From positions 1-64,000 of the forward strand of contig NZ_JBHYXZ010000015.1 of the NCBI RefSeq assembly GCF_042752395.1: a DNA stretch of 64,000 nt, given 5' to 3'. This DNA comes from Actinosynnema sp042752395 (GTDB lineage: Bacteria > Actinomycetota > Actinomycetes > Mycobacteriales > Pseudonocardiaceae). The notes beneath the pieces are model-generated. The model saw only the letters and a program-made list of their open reading frames with translations. It had not been told where the DNA came from and did not search any database. The position numbers and the translations under genes were made by a program. This document shows positions 16,636 to 25,014 of this stretch, in pieces. Position 1 is the stretch's first letter; every line of letters begins with the position of its first letter.

Positions 16636-18078
16636 CTAGGGGGTCGTGACCCCGAGCGTGTAGGCGCCGGACCCGCTGTACGCGTGCACGCGGTAGCGGT
16701 AGTAGCCCGGTGTGCCGTTGTAGTTCACGGTCTCGCTCGCGGCGGGGCTGTCGCCCTTGGCCACCACGGCCCACGAGCTGCCGTTCCACTTCTCCAGGTA
16801 CAGGTCGTAGTCGGCCCCGCCCGGACCGGCCAGGCAGCCGACGTGCGCGCCGGACACCGTGGACTGGTAGTAGCTGTTGTTGGGCTGGTACGCCTGCCCG
16901 CCCGCCGCCAGGGAGCCGGTGTAGGTGGTCTCCGCGTTCTGGCAGCCGGTCGGCGGGTCGGGGTTGCCGCCGCCGCCGGTGACCAGGGTCAGGCCGTAGG
17001 TCTGCAGGATCTCGTTGACCGGCTGGAAGTACGTGGTGCCGCCGGAGCGGCAGTTGCCGGAGCCGCCGGAGGTGACGCCCTGCGCCTGCGTGCCGGCCAG
17101 CAGCGAACCGCCCGAGTCGCCGGGCTCGGCGCAGACCGTGGTCTGGATCAGGCCGGTGACCGTGCCCTGCGGGTAGGTCACCGAGGAGTTGCGGGCCTGG
17201 ATGGTGCCGCAGTGCCAGCCGGTGGTCGACCCGGACCGGCACACCGTCGCGCCGACGGGCGCGTCCTGCGAGCCGGCGACCGAGACCGTGCCGCCGGAGT
17301 AGTTGTTGACCAGCCCGCGCGGCGTGTTGCCCGCCGCGACCTGGACCCACGCGTAGTCGTTGCCGGGGAAGCTGGAGCCCCGGAACGTGCCGCTCGGGTT
17401 GGCGGTGGACGCGCCGGTCGAGCCGCAGTGCCCGGCGGTGACGAACCCGCCGTTGACGGAGAAGCCGACCGAGCACCGGGTGCCGCTGCCGATGGTGTAG
17501 GCGTTGCCGCCGATCACGTCGATCAGCGGGCGGGGCGCTTCGGTGGTCGTGACGTACCGGACGGCCGAGGCGGCGACGCCGGACGACGCGACGAAGGCCC
17601 GCGCGGCGGCCAGCCGGCCGGGCTGGGACTTGACCACGACGGTGTTGGTGGGCAGGTCGACGTACCAGCCGGGGACGGAGCGCGGCGCGGCGGCGACGTG
17701 CGCGTCCAGTGCCGCCTTGACCGCGTCCAGGTCGTTCTCGCTGCGCTGCACCAGTTTCGTGCGCACGCCGCCCTGGTCGGTGTCGGCGGCCCGGGTCACG
17801 CCCACGGTCAGCGTGCCGGAGGAGTCGATCCACGCGCCGCCGAACCGGCCGTCCAGGCGCTTGCGCAGGGCGTGCGCCGTGCCGGCGGAGCGCTCGTCGG
17901 CGGCGAGGCGGGCGCGGGCCTGGTCGGCGTCGAGCCCGAGGTCGCGCTGGAGCGCGGAGAGGATCTCGGCTTCCTGGCCGGCGGGCGCGGCCTGGGCGGT
18001 CGGGGCGGCCACCGTGGTCAGGGCGGTGGCCGCCACGAGCGCCGCGGTCAGCGCCAGTGGTCTCAAACGTGGTGACAT
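16636..18078 (-). CDS. secreted chymotrypsin-fold serine protease (S1E/streptogrisin type) with propeptide and C-terminal domain
   Basis: A 480-residue prepro-protease. Residues 1-30 are a signal peptide ending AQA; ~35-185 is the alpha-lytic-protease-type propeptide needed for folding; the mature catalytic domain starts near residue 188 (VIGGNAYTIG). Catalytic triad: H217 (TAGHCG), D241 (NDYAW), S322 (GDSGG); six cysteines sit at disulfide positions typical of streptogrisins. A Gly/Pro linker (~368-378) leads to a C-terminal PPC-like beta domain (~380-480), often removed or used for substrate contact. Start ATG at 18078 with GAGGAG upstream. Acts outside the cell on proteins. Confidence 0.92.
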   Translation of the reverse strand: MSPRLRPLALTAALVAATALTTVAAPTAQAAPAGQEAEILSALQRDLGLDADQARARLAADERSAGTAHALRKRLDGRFGGAWIDSSGTLTVGVTRAADTDQGGVRTKLVQRSENDLDAVKAALDAHVAAAPRSVPGWYVDLPTNTVVVKSQPGRLAAARAFVASSGVAASAVRYVTTTEAPRPLIDVIGGNAYTIGSGTRCSVGFSVNGGFVTAGHCGSTGASTANPSGTFRGSSFPGNDYAWVQVAAGNTPRGLVNNYSGGTVSVAGSQDAPVGATVCRSGSTTGWHCGTIQARNSSVTYPQGTVTGLIQTTVCAEPGDSGGSLLAGTQAQGVTSGGSGNCRSGGTTYFQPVNEILQTYGLTLVTGGGGNPDPPTGCQNAETTYTGSLAAGGQAYQPNNSYYQSTVSGAHVGCLAGPGGADYDLYLEKWNGSSWAVVAKGDSPAASETVNYNGTPGYYRYRVHAYSGSGAYTLGVTTP

Positions 18079-18140
18079 GGGGAATTCTCCTCGAGGGAGG
18101 GCAGGGATTCCCCGTGAAAGCTAGGTCGGCGGGTCCGCTC

Positions 18141-18169
18141 GCGGTAATACCGCTTCGGTCATAAGACCG
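18141..18169 (-). promoter_or_regulatory. paired palindromes upstream of the protease gene
   Basis: GCGGTAATACCGC (18141-18153) is a perfect 13-base palindrome, and CGGTCATAAGACCG (18156-18169) is a 5-base inverted repeat with a 4-base centre, 2 bases further upstream. Both lie 63-91 bases before the ATG, in the expected promoter area. They look like operator sites, perhaps for the LysR-type regulator encoded upstream (18636-19610), but that pairing is inference. Confidence 0.45.
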
Positions 18170-18170
18170 G

Positions 18171-18606
18171 TTGATGGCCCCACCACCGACACGCCACGAC
18201 GACCACCCGCCACCGCACCGGACCACCACCAACCACGCCCGCCCCCAACCACGCCCGTCCGCCACCACCCGCGCCACCCGCCACGCCCACCCGACTGCCG
18301 CCGCCCACGCAGCCCCGCGCCTGCGGGCACCCACCGCCGTCACCCCCAGCGCGCACCACCCCCAGCCACCAGCCGCAACCACCCGCCACGCCCGCCCGCC
18401 ACGGCCACCCCCATCGCCGCCGGCCGAAACCCCTCGCCGTCGCGCGGCTTCGAACCGCCACCGCCCGCGCCGGCCGGGCGGAGGCGCGGCCCGGCGCAGC
18501 GCGATCAAGCGGCAGGGCAATCAAGCGGCAGGGTGATCCGCGAGAGCGGCCCGGCGGCAGCCCGATCCAGCAGCAGCGCGATCGGCGAGCGCGATCCAGC
18601 GGCAGT
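18171..18606. repeat. C/A-rich low-complexity stretch and degenerate 16-nt repeats
   Basis: 18175-18440 is strongly C/A-biased (CCACC-type runs) with no convincing gene on either strand. 18501-18606 contains repeats of about 16 bases, clearest as GCGATCAAGCGGCAGG (18501) and GCAATCAAGCGGCAGG (18517), with weaker copies at 18533, 18561 and 18591. The repeats sit just past the end of the LysR gene. Function unknown. Confidence 0.55.
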
Positions 18607-18635
18607 GGCGGTCGGGCTCCACCGCGGTTCCCCCG

Positions 18636-19610
18636 TCAGCCGGCCGCGAGGTGCGGCACCGCGCCGTACTCCGGGTGTCCGGGCAGCCAGCCCGCGTAGC
18701 GCGGGTTGCGCTCGGCCGTCTCCCGGTACGCCTCGGCGGCGTACCGCAGCACCTGCGGGCCGAACGCGGCGGCCGGGCCCTCCGGGTCCCAGCCGATCAG
18801 GTGCCGCCACCGCAGGGGCGCGCCGGCGAGCGGCATCGCGACCAGGCCCGGCGTGCGGCGGAACGTCGGCTGGCACAGCGCCACCGCGTCGCCCGACGCG
18901 GCCAGGTCGACGCAGCTGTTGACGTCCACTTCGTACATCGTGCGCGGGGTGAAGCCGGCTCGGCTGCACGCGGCCACGAAGCAGTCGCCGAAGCACCCGT
19001 CGCCGGGCGTCACGGCCCACTGCATGTCCTTCAGCGCCCCGAGTTCCACCTCCTCCAGCAACGTGAACGGGTGGTCCTCGGGCATCAGCACGAACACCGG
19101 GTCGACCGCGATCACCTGCCACGTCAGCCCGTGCTCCGACGGCGGCGGGGCGTCGCCGCACACGCCCACCAGCACGTAGTCCAGCCGCCCGGCGGCCACC
19201 ATGGCGGACAGCTCCGAGCCCGACCACGACACCTGCGTGGACACGTGCGAGCCGGGGTGGGCCTCGGTGAGCCGGTGCACCAGCCCGCCCAGCATCGGGC
19301 CGTTCACCGCGCCCACCCGGTAGCGCTCGGCGGGCGCGTCGTCGTCCACGAGCCGCAGCGCGTCCTCCTGCAACCGGGAGAACGCGGGCAGCAGCACGCG
19401 CGCCCGTTCCAGCACCAGCTCGCCCAGCGCGGTCGGCCGGGCCCCCTTGTGGTCGCGCTCGAACAGCTTGCCGCCGAGCAGTCCTTCGATCCGGTGGAGC
19501 TGGGCCGTCAGGGCGGGCTGGGCGAGCCCCAGGACGGAGGACGCCTTCGACAGGCTGCCCGCGTCCGCGATCGCGCAGACGACCCGCAGGTGCCGCAGTT
19601 CGAGCTTCAT
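18636..19610 (-). CDS. LysR-type transcriptional regulator
   Basis: A 324-residue LTTR. The winged HTH occupies residues 1-60 (LRHLRVVCAIADAGSLSKAS, QPALTAQLHRIEGLLGGKLF), and the co-inducer-binding periplasmic-like domain spans ~92-300. The effector domain holds several cysteines (DGCFGDCF) that could be redox- or metal-sensitive, an observation only. Its downstream neighbour on the same strand is the secreted protease 560 bases away, and it is divergent from the RDD/NACHT pair across 148 bases. Either may be its target. Confidence 0.88.
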   Translation of the reverse strand: MKLELRHLRVVCAIADAGSLSKASSVLGLAQPALTAQLHRIEGLLGGKLFERDHKGARPTALGELVLERARVLLPAFSRLQEDALRLVDDDAPAERYRVGAVNGPMLGGLVHRLTEAHPGSHVSTQVSWSGSELSAMVAAGRLDYVLVGVCGDAPPPSEHGLTWQVIAVDPVFVLMPEDHPFTLLEEVELGALKDMQWAVTPGDGCFGDCFVAACSRAGFTPRTMYEVDVNSCVDLAASGDAVALCQPTFRRTPGLVAMPLAGAPLRWRHLIGWDPEGPAAAFGPQVLRYAAEAYRETAERNPRYAGWLPGHPEYGAVPHLAAG

Positions 19611-19758
19611 CCGTCGGACGTTAGGTCACGCTCCCGGTCCAGTCGACCACTCACCGAACAGCACCCGATCGTGACTGCGGTGCCCGCAGTTTTACGTGCC
19701 CGCCCGACCACTGCCGGTAGTACCTTCGGCACTCTTCGTGGACAGGCAGGAGCACGTG

Positions 19759-20493
19759 ATGACCTTCCACCCGCCCGTGCCGCGCCACCTCGGCCGCCGC
19801 TGGACCGCACGACTGGTCGACTGGGTCCTGGTGCTGGCGGTCACCTCGCCGGTCTGGCTGCTGACGCTGGGGCACGTCAAGCACAGCGCCGCGCTGGAGA
19901 CGGCCTCCGTCGCGGGCGACGGCGTGACCGGGCTGCTGTCGCTCCGGTTCGGCGACATGGGCGACAGCGCCTCGTCGGGCCTGGCCGAGGTCTGGGGCAC
20001 GGTCACGTCCTCGGTCGCCGCCACGGTGCTGGCGCAGGTGCTCGTCGTCGCGGCCTACGACGTGGGCATGCACGTGTGGTTCGGGCGGACGGTCGGCAAG
20101 GTGGTCACCTCGCTGGTCGTCGTCCCCGTGGGCGGTGGCAGGCGGATGCGGTTCGGGCAGGCGGTGAAGCGCACGGCGTTCACCGTGCTGCTGCCCGCCC
20201 TGGCCTGGGTCGCGTGGATCGTCGGGTTGCTGCGGCTCGACGTCCCGCTGCTGCTGCTCGGGTTCGTGCTGGTGGTCCTGTCCGTGGTCGAGTGCCTGTC
20301 GTTGCGCGGGCCGACGTGCTGGCACGACCGCCGCAGCCGCACCGTCGTGCAGCCGGTCGACTGGGCCGCGCGGTTGGCCGCGCTGCAGAACTCCCACGCC
20401 TGGCAGCTCGCCCAGCAGGCGCCGGGACGGGTGGCGGAGCGGGGCAGGCTGCTCCGGGAGCGCTTCGGCACCGGTGAGCCGCCGGCCCGGTGA
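19759..20493 (+). CDS. RDD family membrane protein
   Basis: A 244-residue membrane protein. The RDD signature appears as RRWTARLVDWVLVLAV near residue 15, followed by hydrophobic segments and the WFGRTVGKVVTSLVVV motif before later helices. RDD proteins are poorly characterised; some act as ion transporters. The ATG at 19759 has AGGAG 6 bases upstream. Its stop overlaps the GTG of the NACHT gene (GTGA), so the two are made together, which suggests a functional pair. A soluble C-terminal tail (~195-244) is basic. Confidence 0.78.
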   Translation: MTFHPPVPRHLGRRWTARLVDWVLVLAVTSPVWLLTLGHVKHSAALETASVAGDGVTGLLSLRFGDMGDSASSGLAEVWGTVTSSVAATVLAQVLVVAAYDVGMHVWFGRTVGKVVTSLVVVPVGGGRRMRFGQAVKRTAFTVLLPALAWVAWIVGLLRLDVPLLLLGFVLVVLSVVECLSLRGPTCWHDRRSRTVVQPVDWAARLAALQNSHAWQLAQQAPGRVAERGRLLRERFGTGEPPAR

Positions 20494-22547
20494 TCGAGGA
20501 CGGCCGCACGGTCAACCAGGTGACCGGGGGCGCGGTCGCCGGACCGGTCGTCCAGGCCGGGCGCATCGACGCGGTCCACTTCCACTCCGCGCCGCGCGAC
20601 GGGCGGTGGCTGTGGGTGGTGGCGGCGGCGTTGTCGAGCGTGACGGCGTCCTCGGTGTGGCTTTCGGTCCATCGCACGGTGGGCGGCGTCGAGGGCGTGC
20701 TGAGCGGGTGCGCGGTCGTCGCGGCGGTGGTGGCGCTGGTCCTGCTCGCGGTCGTGCTCGGCAGGCGTGATCGCCGGCCCGCGGTGGACGTCGGCGAGGC
20801 GCGGACCCGGCTGGCCGCGGCGGTGTCGACGCAGTGGCACGGCGAGTGGGTCGGCCGGGGCATGCTGCGCTCGCCGCCGCTGCCGGTGGCGTGGTCGGCG
20901 CGGGGCCGCGCGGAGCGGTCGGACCTCGACGGGCCGGTGACGGCGGCCCGGCTGCTGCCCGTGCGGCGGCTGGTCGTGGTCGGTCCGGGAGGGTCGGGCA
21001 AGACGGTGCTCGCCGTGCGGCTGACCCTGGACCTGCTCGCGCACCGCCGGGCGGACGAGCCGGTGCCGGTGCCGCTGGCCCTGGCGCTGTGGGACCCGGA
21101 GCGGCAGGTGCTGCGGGACTGGATCGCCGGGCGGCTGGAAGCCGACTACGGGATCACCGGGGGCGCGGAGCTGGTGGCGGCCGGGGCGGTGCTGCCGGTG
21201 CTGGACGGCCTGGACGAGGTGGCCGAGCCGCTGCGGGCGGTGGCGGTGGAGGCGGTGAACGCCCAGCTCGGCCCGACCGACCCCGTCGTGCTGACCAGCA
21301 GGCCGGACCCGGCGTTGGCGGGGCTGGCGGGGGTGACGACGTTCGAGCTGGCCGGCGTGGACGTCACGGACGCGGTGGCGCACCTGGGCGGGGGCTGGCG
21401 GCGGGTGGCGGTGCACCCGCCGGTGGCGGCGGCGCTGACGTCGCCGCTCATGGTGTCCCTGGCCCGGTCCGTCCCGCGCCCGGACGACCTGCTCGACCTG
21501 CCCGACGAGGCGTCGGTGCGGGTGTTCCTGCTGGAGTCGTTCATCGCGGAGACCTACTCCGACCGGGCGCGGCCGGCGGGCGCGGCCCGCAGACCGCGCC
21601 ACCGCGGCCCCGGTCCGCGGCGCTGGCTCGGCTTCCTCGCCCGGCACCTCGAACGCCGGGGCACGCCCAACTTCGCGTGGTGGGAGCTGCGGGGCGCGCT
21701 CCCGGTCGGGCGGCTGGAGGTCGGCGTGGGCGTCCTGGCCGGCCTGGTGTGGGCGGGGGTGGCGGCACTGCTCGGGCCGAGGGCGATCGGCCTGGGGGTC
21801 GGCCCGGTGGTGGGCCTGCTGTTCGGCGCGGCGTTCTGCGTGGGGTACGCGGCGGTCCGCACGGGCGCTCCGCCGCACCGGGGCGGTTCCGGTGACGGCG
21901 GCTTCCGCGGCCTGCCCACCTGGGCGGACGTGGCGTGGCGGCTGCGGCACGGGGCGTTGGCCATCGCCGTGGCGTGGGTGGTCGCGGCGGGCGTCACCGG
22001 GGGTCGCGCGTCGGCGGGTCGCCCGGCGGGCGCGCCGGTCGCGGGGGTGATCGCCGGCCTGTCGGCCGCGCTGCTGGCGGGTCTCGTGGTCGGGGTCGTG
22101 GCGGGCGCGCTGCTGCGCGGCGCGGAGGGCCTGGACGCGCGCGTGGCCACGGTCCGGGCCCGCACGCCGGACGCGACCCTGCGGCGCGACCGGGTGTCCA
22201 CGGTCGTGGTCGGCACGATGTTCGCCGTCGTGGTCGGGGTGATCACCGGGGGCGCGGTCGGGATCGCCGCGGGCGACCTCGGCGCGGGCGCGTGGGCGGC
22301 GGTGGGCGGCGCGGTCGCGGGCGGTCCGGCGGCGGTGGTCGTGTTCACCGCGTGGGCGGCCTACGTGCCGGCCCGGGTGTGGCTCGCGCTGCGGCGCGAC
22401 CTGCCGTGGCGGCTGGGCGCGTTCCTGGCCGACGCGCACCGGCTGGAGGTGCTGCGCCAGTTCGGCACGACCTACCAGTTCCGCCACCTGGCGTTGCGGG
22501 AGCGCCTGGCGCGGCCCCCGGTTGGCAATGGACACAGTGTGCGCTGA
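20490..22547 (+). CDS. membrane-anchored NACHT/STAND NTPase
   Basis: A 685-residue predicted signalling NTPase. Residues 8-26 hold a short glycine-rich beta motif (VNQVTGGAVAGPVVQAGRI) of a kind often seen at the start of actinobacterial NACHT and effector-associated proteins. Two membrane segments follow (~41-60, ~70-90), then the NACHT domain: Walker A GPGGSGKT (165-172), Walker B VLPVLDGLDE (~234-243), and the TSRPD segment. The C-terminal half carries roughly eight further hydrophobic helices and no repeat sensor. Coupled to the RDD gene by a GTGA overlap. STAND proteins often mediate immunity or stress signalling; here the role is unproven. Confidence 0.75.
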   Translation: MIEDGRTVNQVTGGAVAGPVVQAGRIDAVHFHSAPRDGRWLWVVAAALSSVTASSVWLSVHRTVGGVEGVLSGCAVVAAVVALVLLAVVLGRRDRRPAVDVGEARTRLAAAVSTQWHGEWVGRGMLRSPPLPVAWSARGRAERSDLDGPVTAARLLPVRRLVVVGPGGSGKTVLAVRLTLDLLAHRRADEPVPVPLALALWDPERQVLRDWIAGRLEADYGITGGAELVAAGAVLPVLDGLDEVAEPLRAVAVEAVNAQLGPTDPVVLTSRPDPALAGLAGVTTFELAGVDVTDAVAHLGGGWRRVAVHPPVAAALTSPLMVSLARSVPRPDDLLDLPDEASVRVFLLESFIAETYSDRARPAGAARRPRHRGPGPRRWLGFLARHLERRGTPNFAWWELRGALPVGRLEVGVGVLAGLVWAGVAALLGPRAIGLGVGPVVGLLFGAAFCVGYAAVRTGAPPHRGGSGDGGFRGLPTWADVAWRLRHGALAIAVAWVVAAGVTGGRASAGRPAGAPVAGVIAGLSAALLAGLVVGVVAGALLRGAEGLDARVATVRARTPDATLRRDRVSTVVVGTMFAVVVGVITGGAVGIAAGDLGAGAWAAVGGAVAGGPAAVVVFTAWAAYVPARVWLALRRDLPWRLGAFLADAHRLEVLRQFGTTYQFRHLALRERLARPPVGNGHSVR

Positions 22548-22672
22548 TCATGGCAAGCGTGGACACTTCGCCGCTGCCCACGCACGCGGGCCGACCGGAG
22601 GATGCCGGGATGGAAATCGCGCCGAACCGCCCGCACGAAGGGTGTTTCACGAGCGTAACAGGGAAGTGACCG

Positions 22673-24175
22673 ATGGCCCTTGACTCCGCAACCCAGGTCA
22701 CAGCCGATCCCGACGGCCGCGTCGAGCTGCCCGACCACTCCGCGATCGCGGACAGCCCGCACTACAACCACGACCTCGCGCCGGTGCCGCTGGAGCGGCG
22801 CACCTGGTCCACGTACAACTTCTTCGCGCTGTGGATGGGCATGGCGCACAACATCCCGAGCTACACGCTGGCCGCGTCGCTGGTCGCGCTGGGGATGGAC
22901 TGGGTGCAGGCGTTCCTGACCATCACCCTCGGCAACCTCATCGTGCTGGTCCCGATGCTGCTCAACAGCCACGCGGGCACGAAGTACGGCATCCCGTTCC
23001 CGGTGTTCGCCCGCGCGTTCTACGGGATCCGGGGCGCGAACCTGGTGGCGTTGCTGCGGGCGTTCATCGCGTGCGCGTGGTTCGGCATCCAGACGTGGGT
23101 GGGCGGCAAGGCGCTGCACGTGATCGTGGGCCGGTTGGCGGGCGACGGGTGGGTGCACGCGCCCGTCGTGCTGGGCCAGGTGTGGACGCTGTGGCTGTGC
23201 TTCCTGGCGTTCTGGGTGGTCCAGATGGTGATCATCTGGCGCGGCATGGAGGCGATCCGCCGGTTCGAGAACTGGACCGCGCCGCTGGTCAGCGTCGGTT
23301 TCCTGGTGCTGCTCGGGTACGTGGCGGTCAAGGCGGGCGGGTTCGGCCCGATCCTGTCCGAGCCGTCGAAGCTCGGCTGGGGCGCGGACTTCTGGAAGGT
23401 GTTCTTCCCGGCGCTCATGGGCATGATCGCGTTCTGGTCCACGCTCTCGCTGAACATGCCCGACTTCACCCGGTTCGGCGGCAGCCAGCGCAAGCAGGCC
23501 GTCGGGCAGGTCCTCGGCCTGCCCACCACGATGTCGTTCATCGCGATCGTGGCGATCCTGACCACGTCCGGCGCGATGGCCCTGTACGGCGAGGCGATCT
23601 GGGACCCGGCGGAGCTGGCCAGCCGGTTCGACAGCACCGCCGTGGTGCTGGTGGCGTTGGTGGCGCTGGTGCTGGCGACGGTGTCGGCGAACCTCGCGGC
23701 GAACGTGGTGAGCCCGTCGTACGACTTCTCCAACGCGTTCCCGAAGAAGATCACCTTCGCGGTGGGCGGCCTGGTCACGGGCGTGATCGGCATCGTGATC
23801 CAGCCGTGGCGGCTCATCTCCGACCCCGGCATCTACATCTTCGCCTGGCTCGGCTTCTACGGCGGCCTGCTGGCGTCCGTGGCGGGCGTGTTCGTGGCCG
23901 GCTACTGGATCCTGGCCAAGACCCGGCTGGAGCTGCCGGACCTCTACCTGGCCGGGCGGGGCGCGTACTGGTTCAAGGCGGGCTGGAACTGGCGGGCGGT
24001 CGTCGCCACGCTGGTGGGCTCGGTGCTCGCGGTCGGCGGCGCGTACAACGGGCCGTTCCCGGCCGACGGCCTGATCCCGTTCCTCAAACCGCTCTACGAC
24101 TACAACTGGGTCGTCGGCCTGGTCGGCGGCATGCTCGTCTACCTGGCGCTGGCACCACGGAGGGAGAACGCGTGA
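22673..24175 (+). CDS. NCS1-family transporter, probable uracil/dihydropyrimidine/hydantoin permease
   Basis: A 500-residue 12-helix nucleobase:cation symporter-1 family protein. Family landmarks: LEQRTW-like start of TM1 (LERRTWSTYNFFALWMGM), NSHAGTKYGIPFPVFARAFYG, and the substrate-site AWFGIQTWVGG segment of TM3. It heads a four-gene operon for pyrimidine catabolism, each next gene overlapping or nearly touching, so its substrate is most likely uracil, thymine, a dihydropyrimidine or hydantoin. ATG at 22673 with GGGAAG upstream. The 125-base upstream gap shows TGTT/AACA half-sites around 22650-22662 but nothing firm. Confidence 0.88.
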   Translation: MALDSATQVTADPDGRVELPDHSAIADSPHYNHDLAPVPLERRTWSTYNFFALWMGMAHNIPSYTLAASLVALGMDWVQAFLTITLGNLIVLVPMLLNSHAGTKYGIPFPVFARAFYGIRGANLVALLRAFIACAWFGIQTWVGGKALHVIVGRLAGDGWVHAPVVLGQVWTLWLCFLAFWVVQMVIIWRGMEAIRRFENWTAPLVSVGFLVLLGYVAVKAGGFGPILSEPSKLGWGADFWKVFFPALMGMIAFWSTLSLNMPDFTRFGGSQRKQAVGQVLGLPTTMSFIAIVAILTTSGAMALYGEAIWDPAELASRFDSTAVVLVALVALVLATVSANLAANVVSPSYDFSNAFPKKITFAVGGLVTGVIGIVIQPWRLISDPGIYIFAWLGFYGGLLASVAGVFVAGYWILAKTRLELPDLYLAGRGAYWFKAGWNWRAVVATLVGSVLAVGGAYNGPFPADGLIPFLKPLYDYNWVVGLVGGMLVYLALAPRRENA

Positions 24176-25014
24176 GCAACATCATCCGAGCGGGTCTGGT
24201 GCAGCAGAAGTGGACCGGCGACAAGGACACGATGATCGCGAACGCGGTCGAGGCGGTCCGCTCCGCCGCGTCGCAGGGCGCGCAGGTGGTGTGCCTGCAG
24301 GAGTTGTTCTACGGGCCGTACTTCTGCCAGGTGCAGGACGCGGACTACTACTCCTACACCGAGGGCATCCCCGACGGCCCGACCACCGAGCTGATGTGCG
24401 AGCTGGCCGAACAGCTGGGCGTGGTGCTCGTCGTGCCGATGTACGAGGAGGAGCAGCCGGGGATCTACTACAACACCGCGGCCGTGATCGACGCGGACGG
24501 CAAGTACCTCGGCAAGCACCGCAAGAACCACATCCCGCAGGTCAAGGGGTTCTGGGAGAAGTTCTACTTCAAGCCGGGCAACCTCGGCTACCCGGTGTTC
24601 GACACCGCCGTGGGCAGGGTCGGCGTCTACATCTGCTACGAGCGGCACTTCCCCGAGGGCTGGCGCGCGCTGGGCCTGAACGGCGCGCAGATCGTGTTCA
24701 ACCCCTCGGCGACGAGCCGGGGCCTGTCGGAGTACCTGTGGCGGCTGGAGCAGACCGCGGCGGCCGTGGCGAACGAGTACTACGTCGGCACGATCAACCG
24801 CGTGGGCGTGGAACCGCTGGGCGACAACGAGTTCTACGGCCAGTCGTACTTCGCCGACCCGCGCGGCCAGTTGGTGGGCGAGGCGGCGTCGGACACCGAG
24901 GAGGAGGTCGTCGTCCGCGACCTGGACATGGACCTGCTCGCCGAGGTCCGCAACCTGTGGGCGTTCTACCGCGACCGCCGTCCCGACACCTACGAAGGGC
25001 TGGTCCGGCCGTGA
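24172..25014 (+). CDS. N-carbamoyl-beta-alanine amidohydrolase (beta-ureidopropionase), nitrilase superfamily
   Basis: A 280-residue carbon-nitrogen hydrolase. The catalytic triad is E44 (CLQELF), K117 (GKHRKNHIPQ) and C155 (YICYERHFPEG). Residues such as KGFWEKFYF and the CYERHFPEGWR block match beta-ureidopropionases of the pyrimidine pathway, which release CO2 and ammonia from N-carbamoyl-beta-alanine (or the isobutyrate analogue). GTG at 24172 overlaps the transporter stop; AGGGAG lies 5 bases upstream. Its stop overlaps the next start. Product beta-alanine would feed the aminotransferase/MmsA genes at 11.3-14.2 kb. Confidence 0.9.
   Translation: MSNIIRAGLVQQKWTGDKDTMIANAVEAVRSAASQGAQVVCLQELFYGPYFCQVQDADYYSYTEGIPDGPTTELMCELAEQLGVVLVVPMYEEEQPGIYYNTAAVIDADGKYLGKHRKNHIPQVKGFWEKFYFKPGNLGYPVFDTAVGRVGVYICYERHFPEGWRALGLNGAQIVFNPSATSRGLSEYLWRLEQTAAAVANEYYVGTINRVGVEPLGDNEFYGQSYFADPRGQLVGEAASDTEEEVVVRDLDMDLLAEVRNLWAFYRDRRPDTYEGLVRP

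Noticed and set aside
18171..18536. Pro/His/Thr-rich protein of 121 residues
   Set aside because: Low-complexity C/A-rich DNA, no ribosome site, no conserved-looking segment, and codon pattern does not differ from noise.
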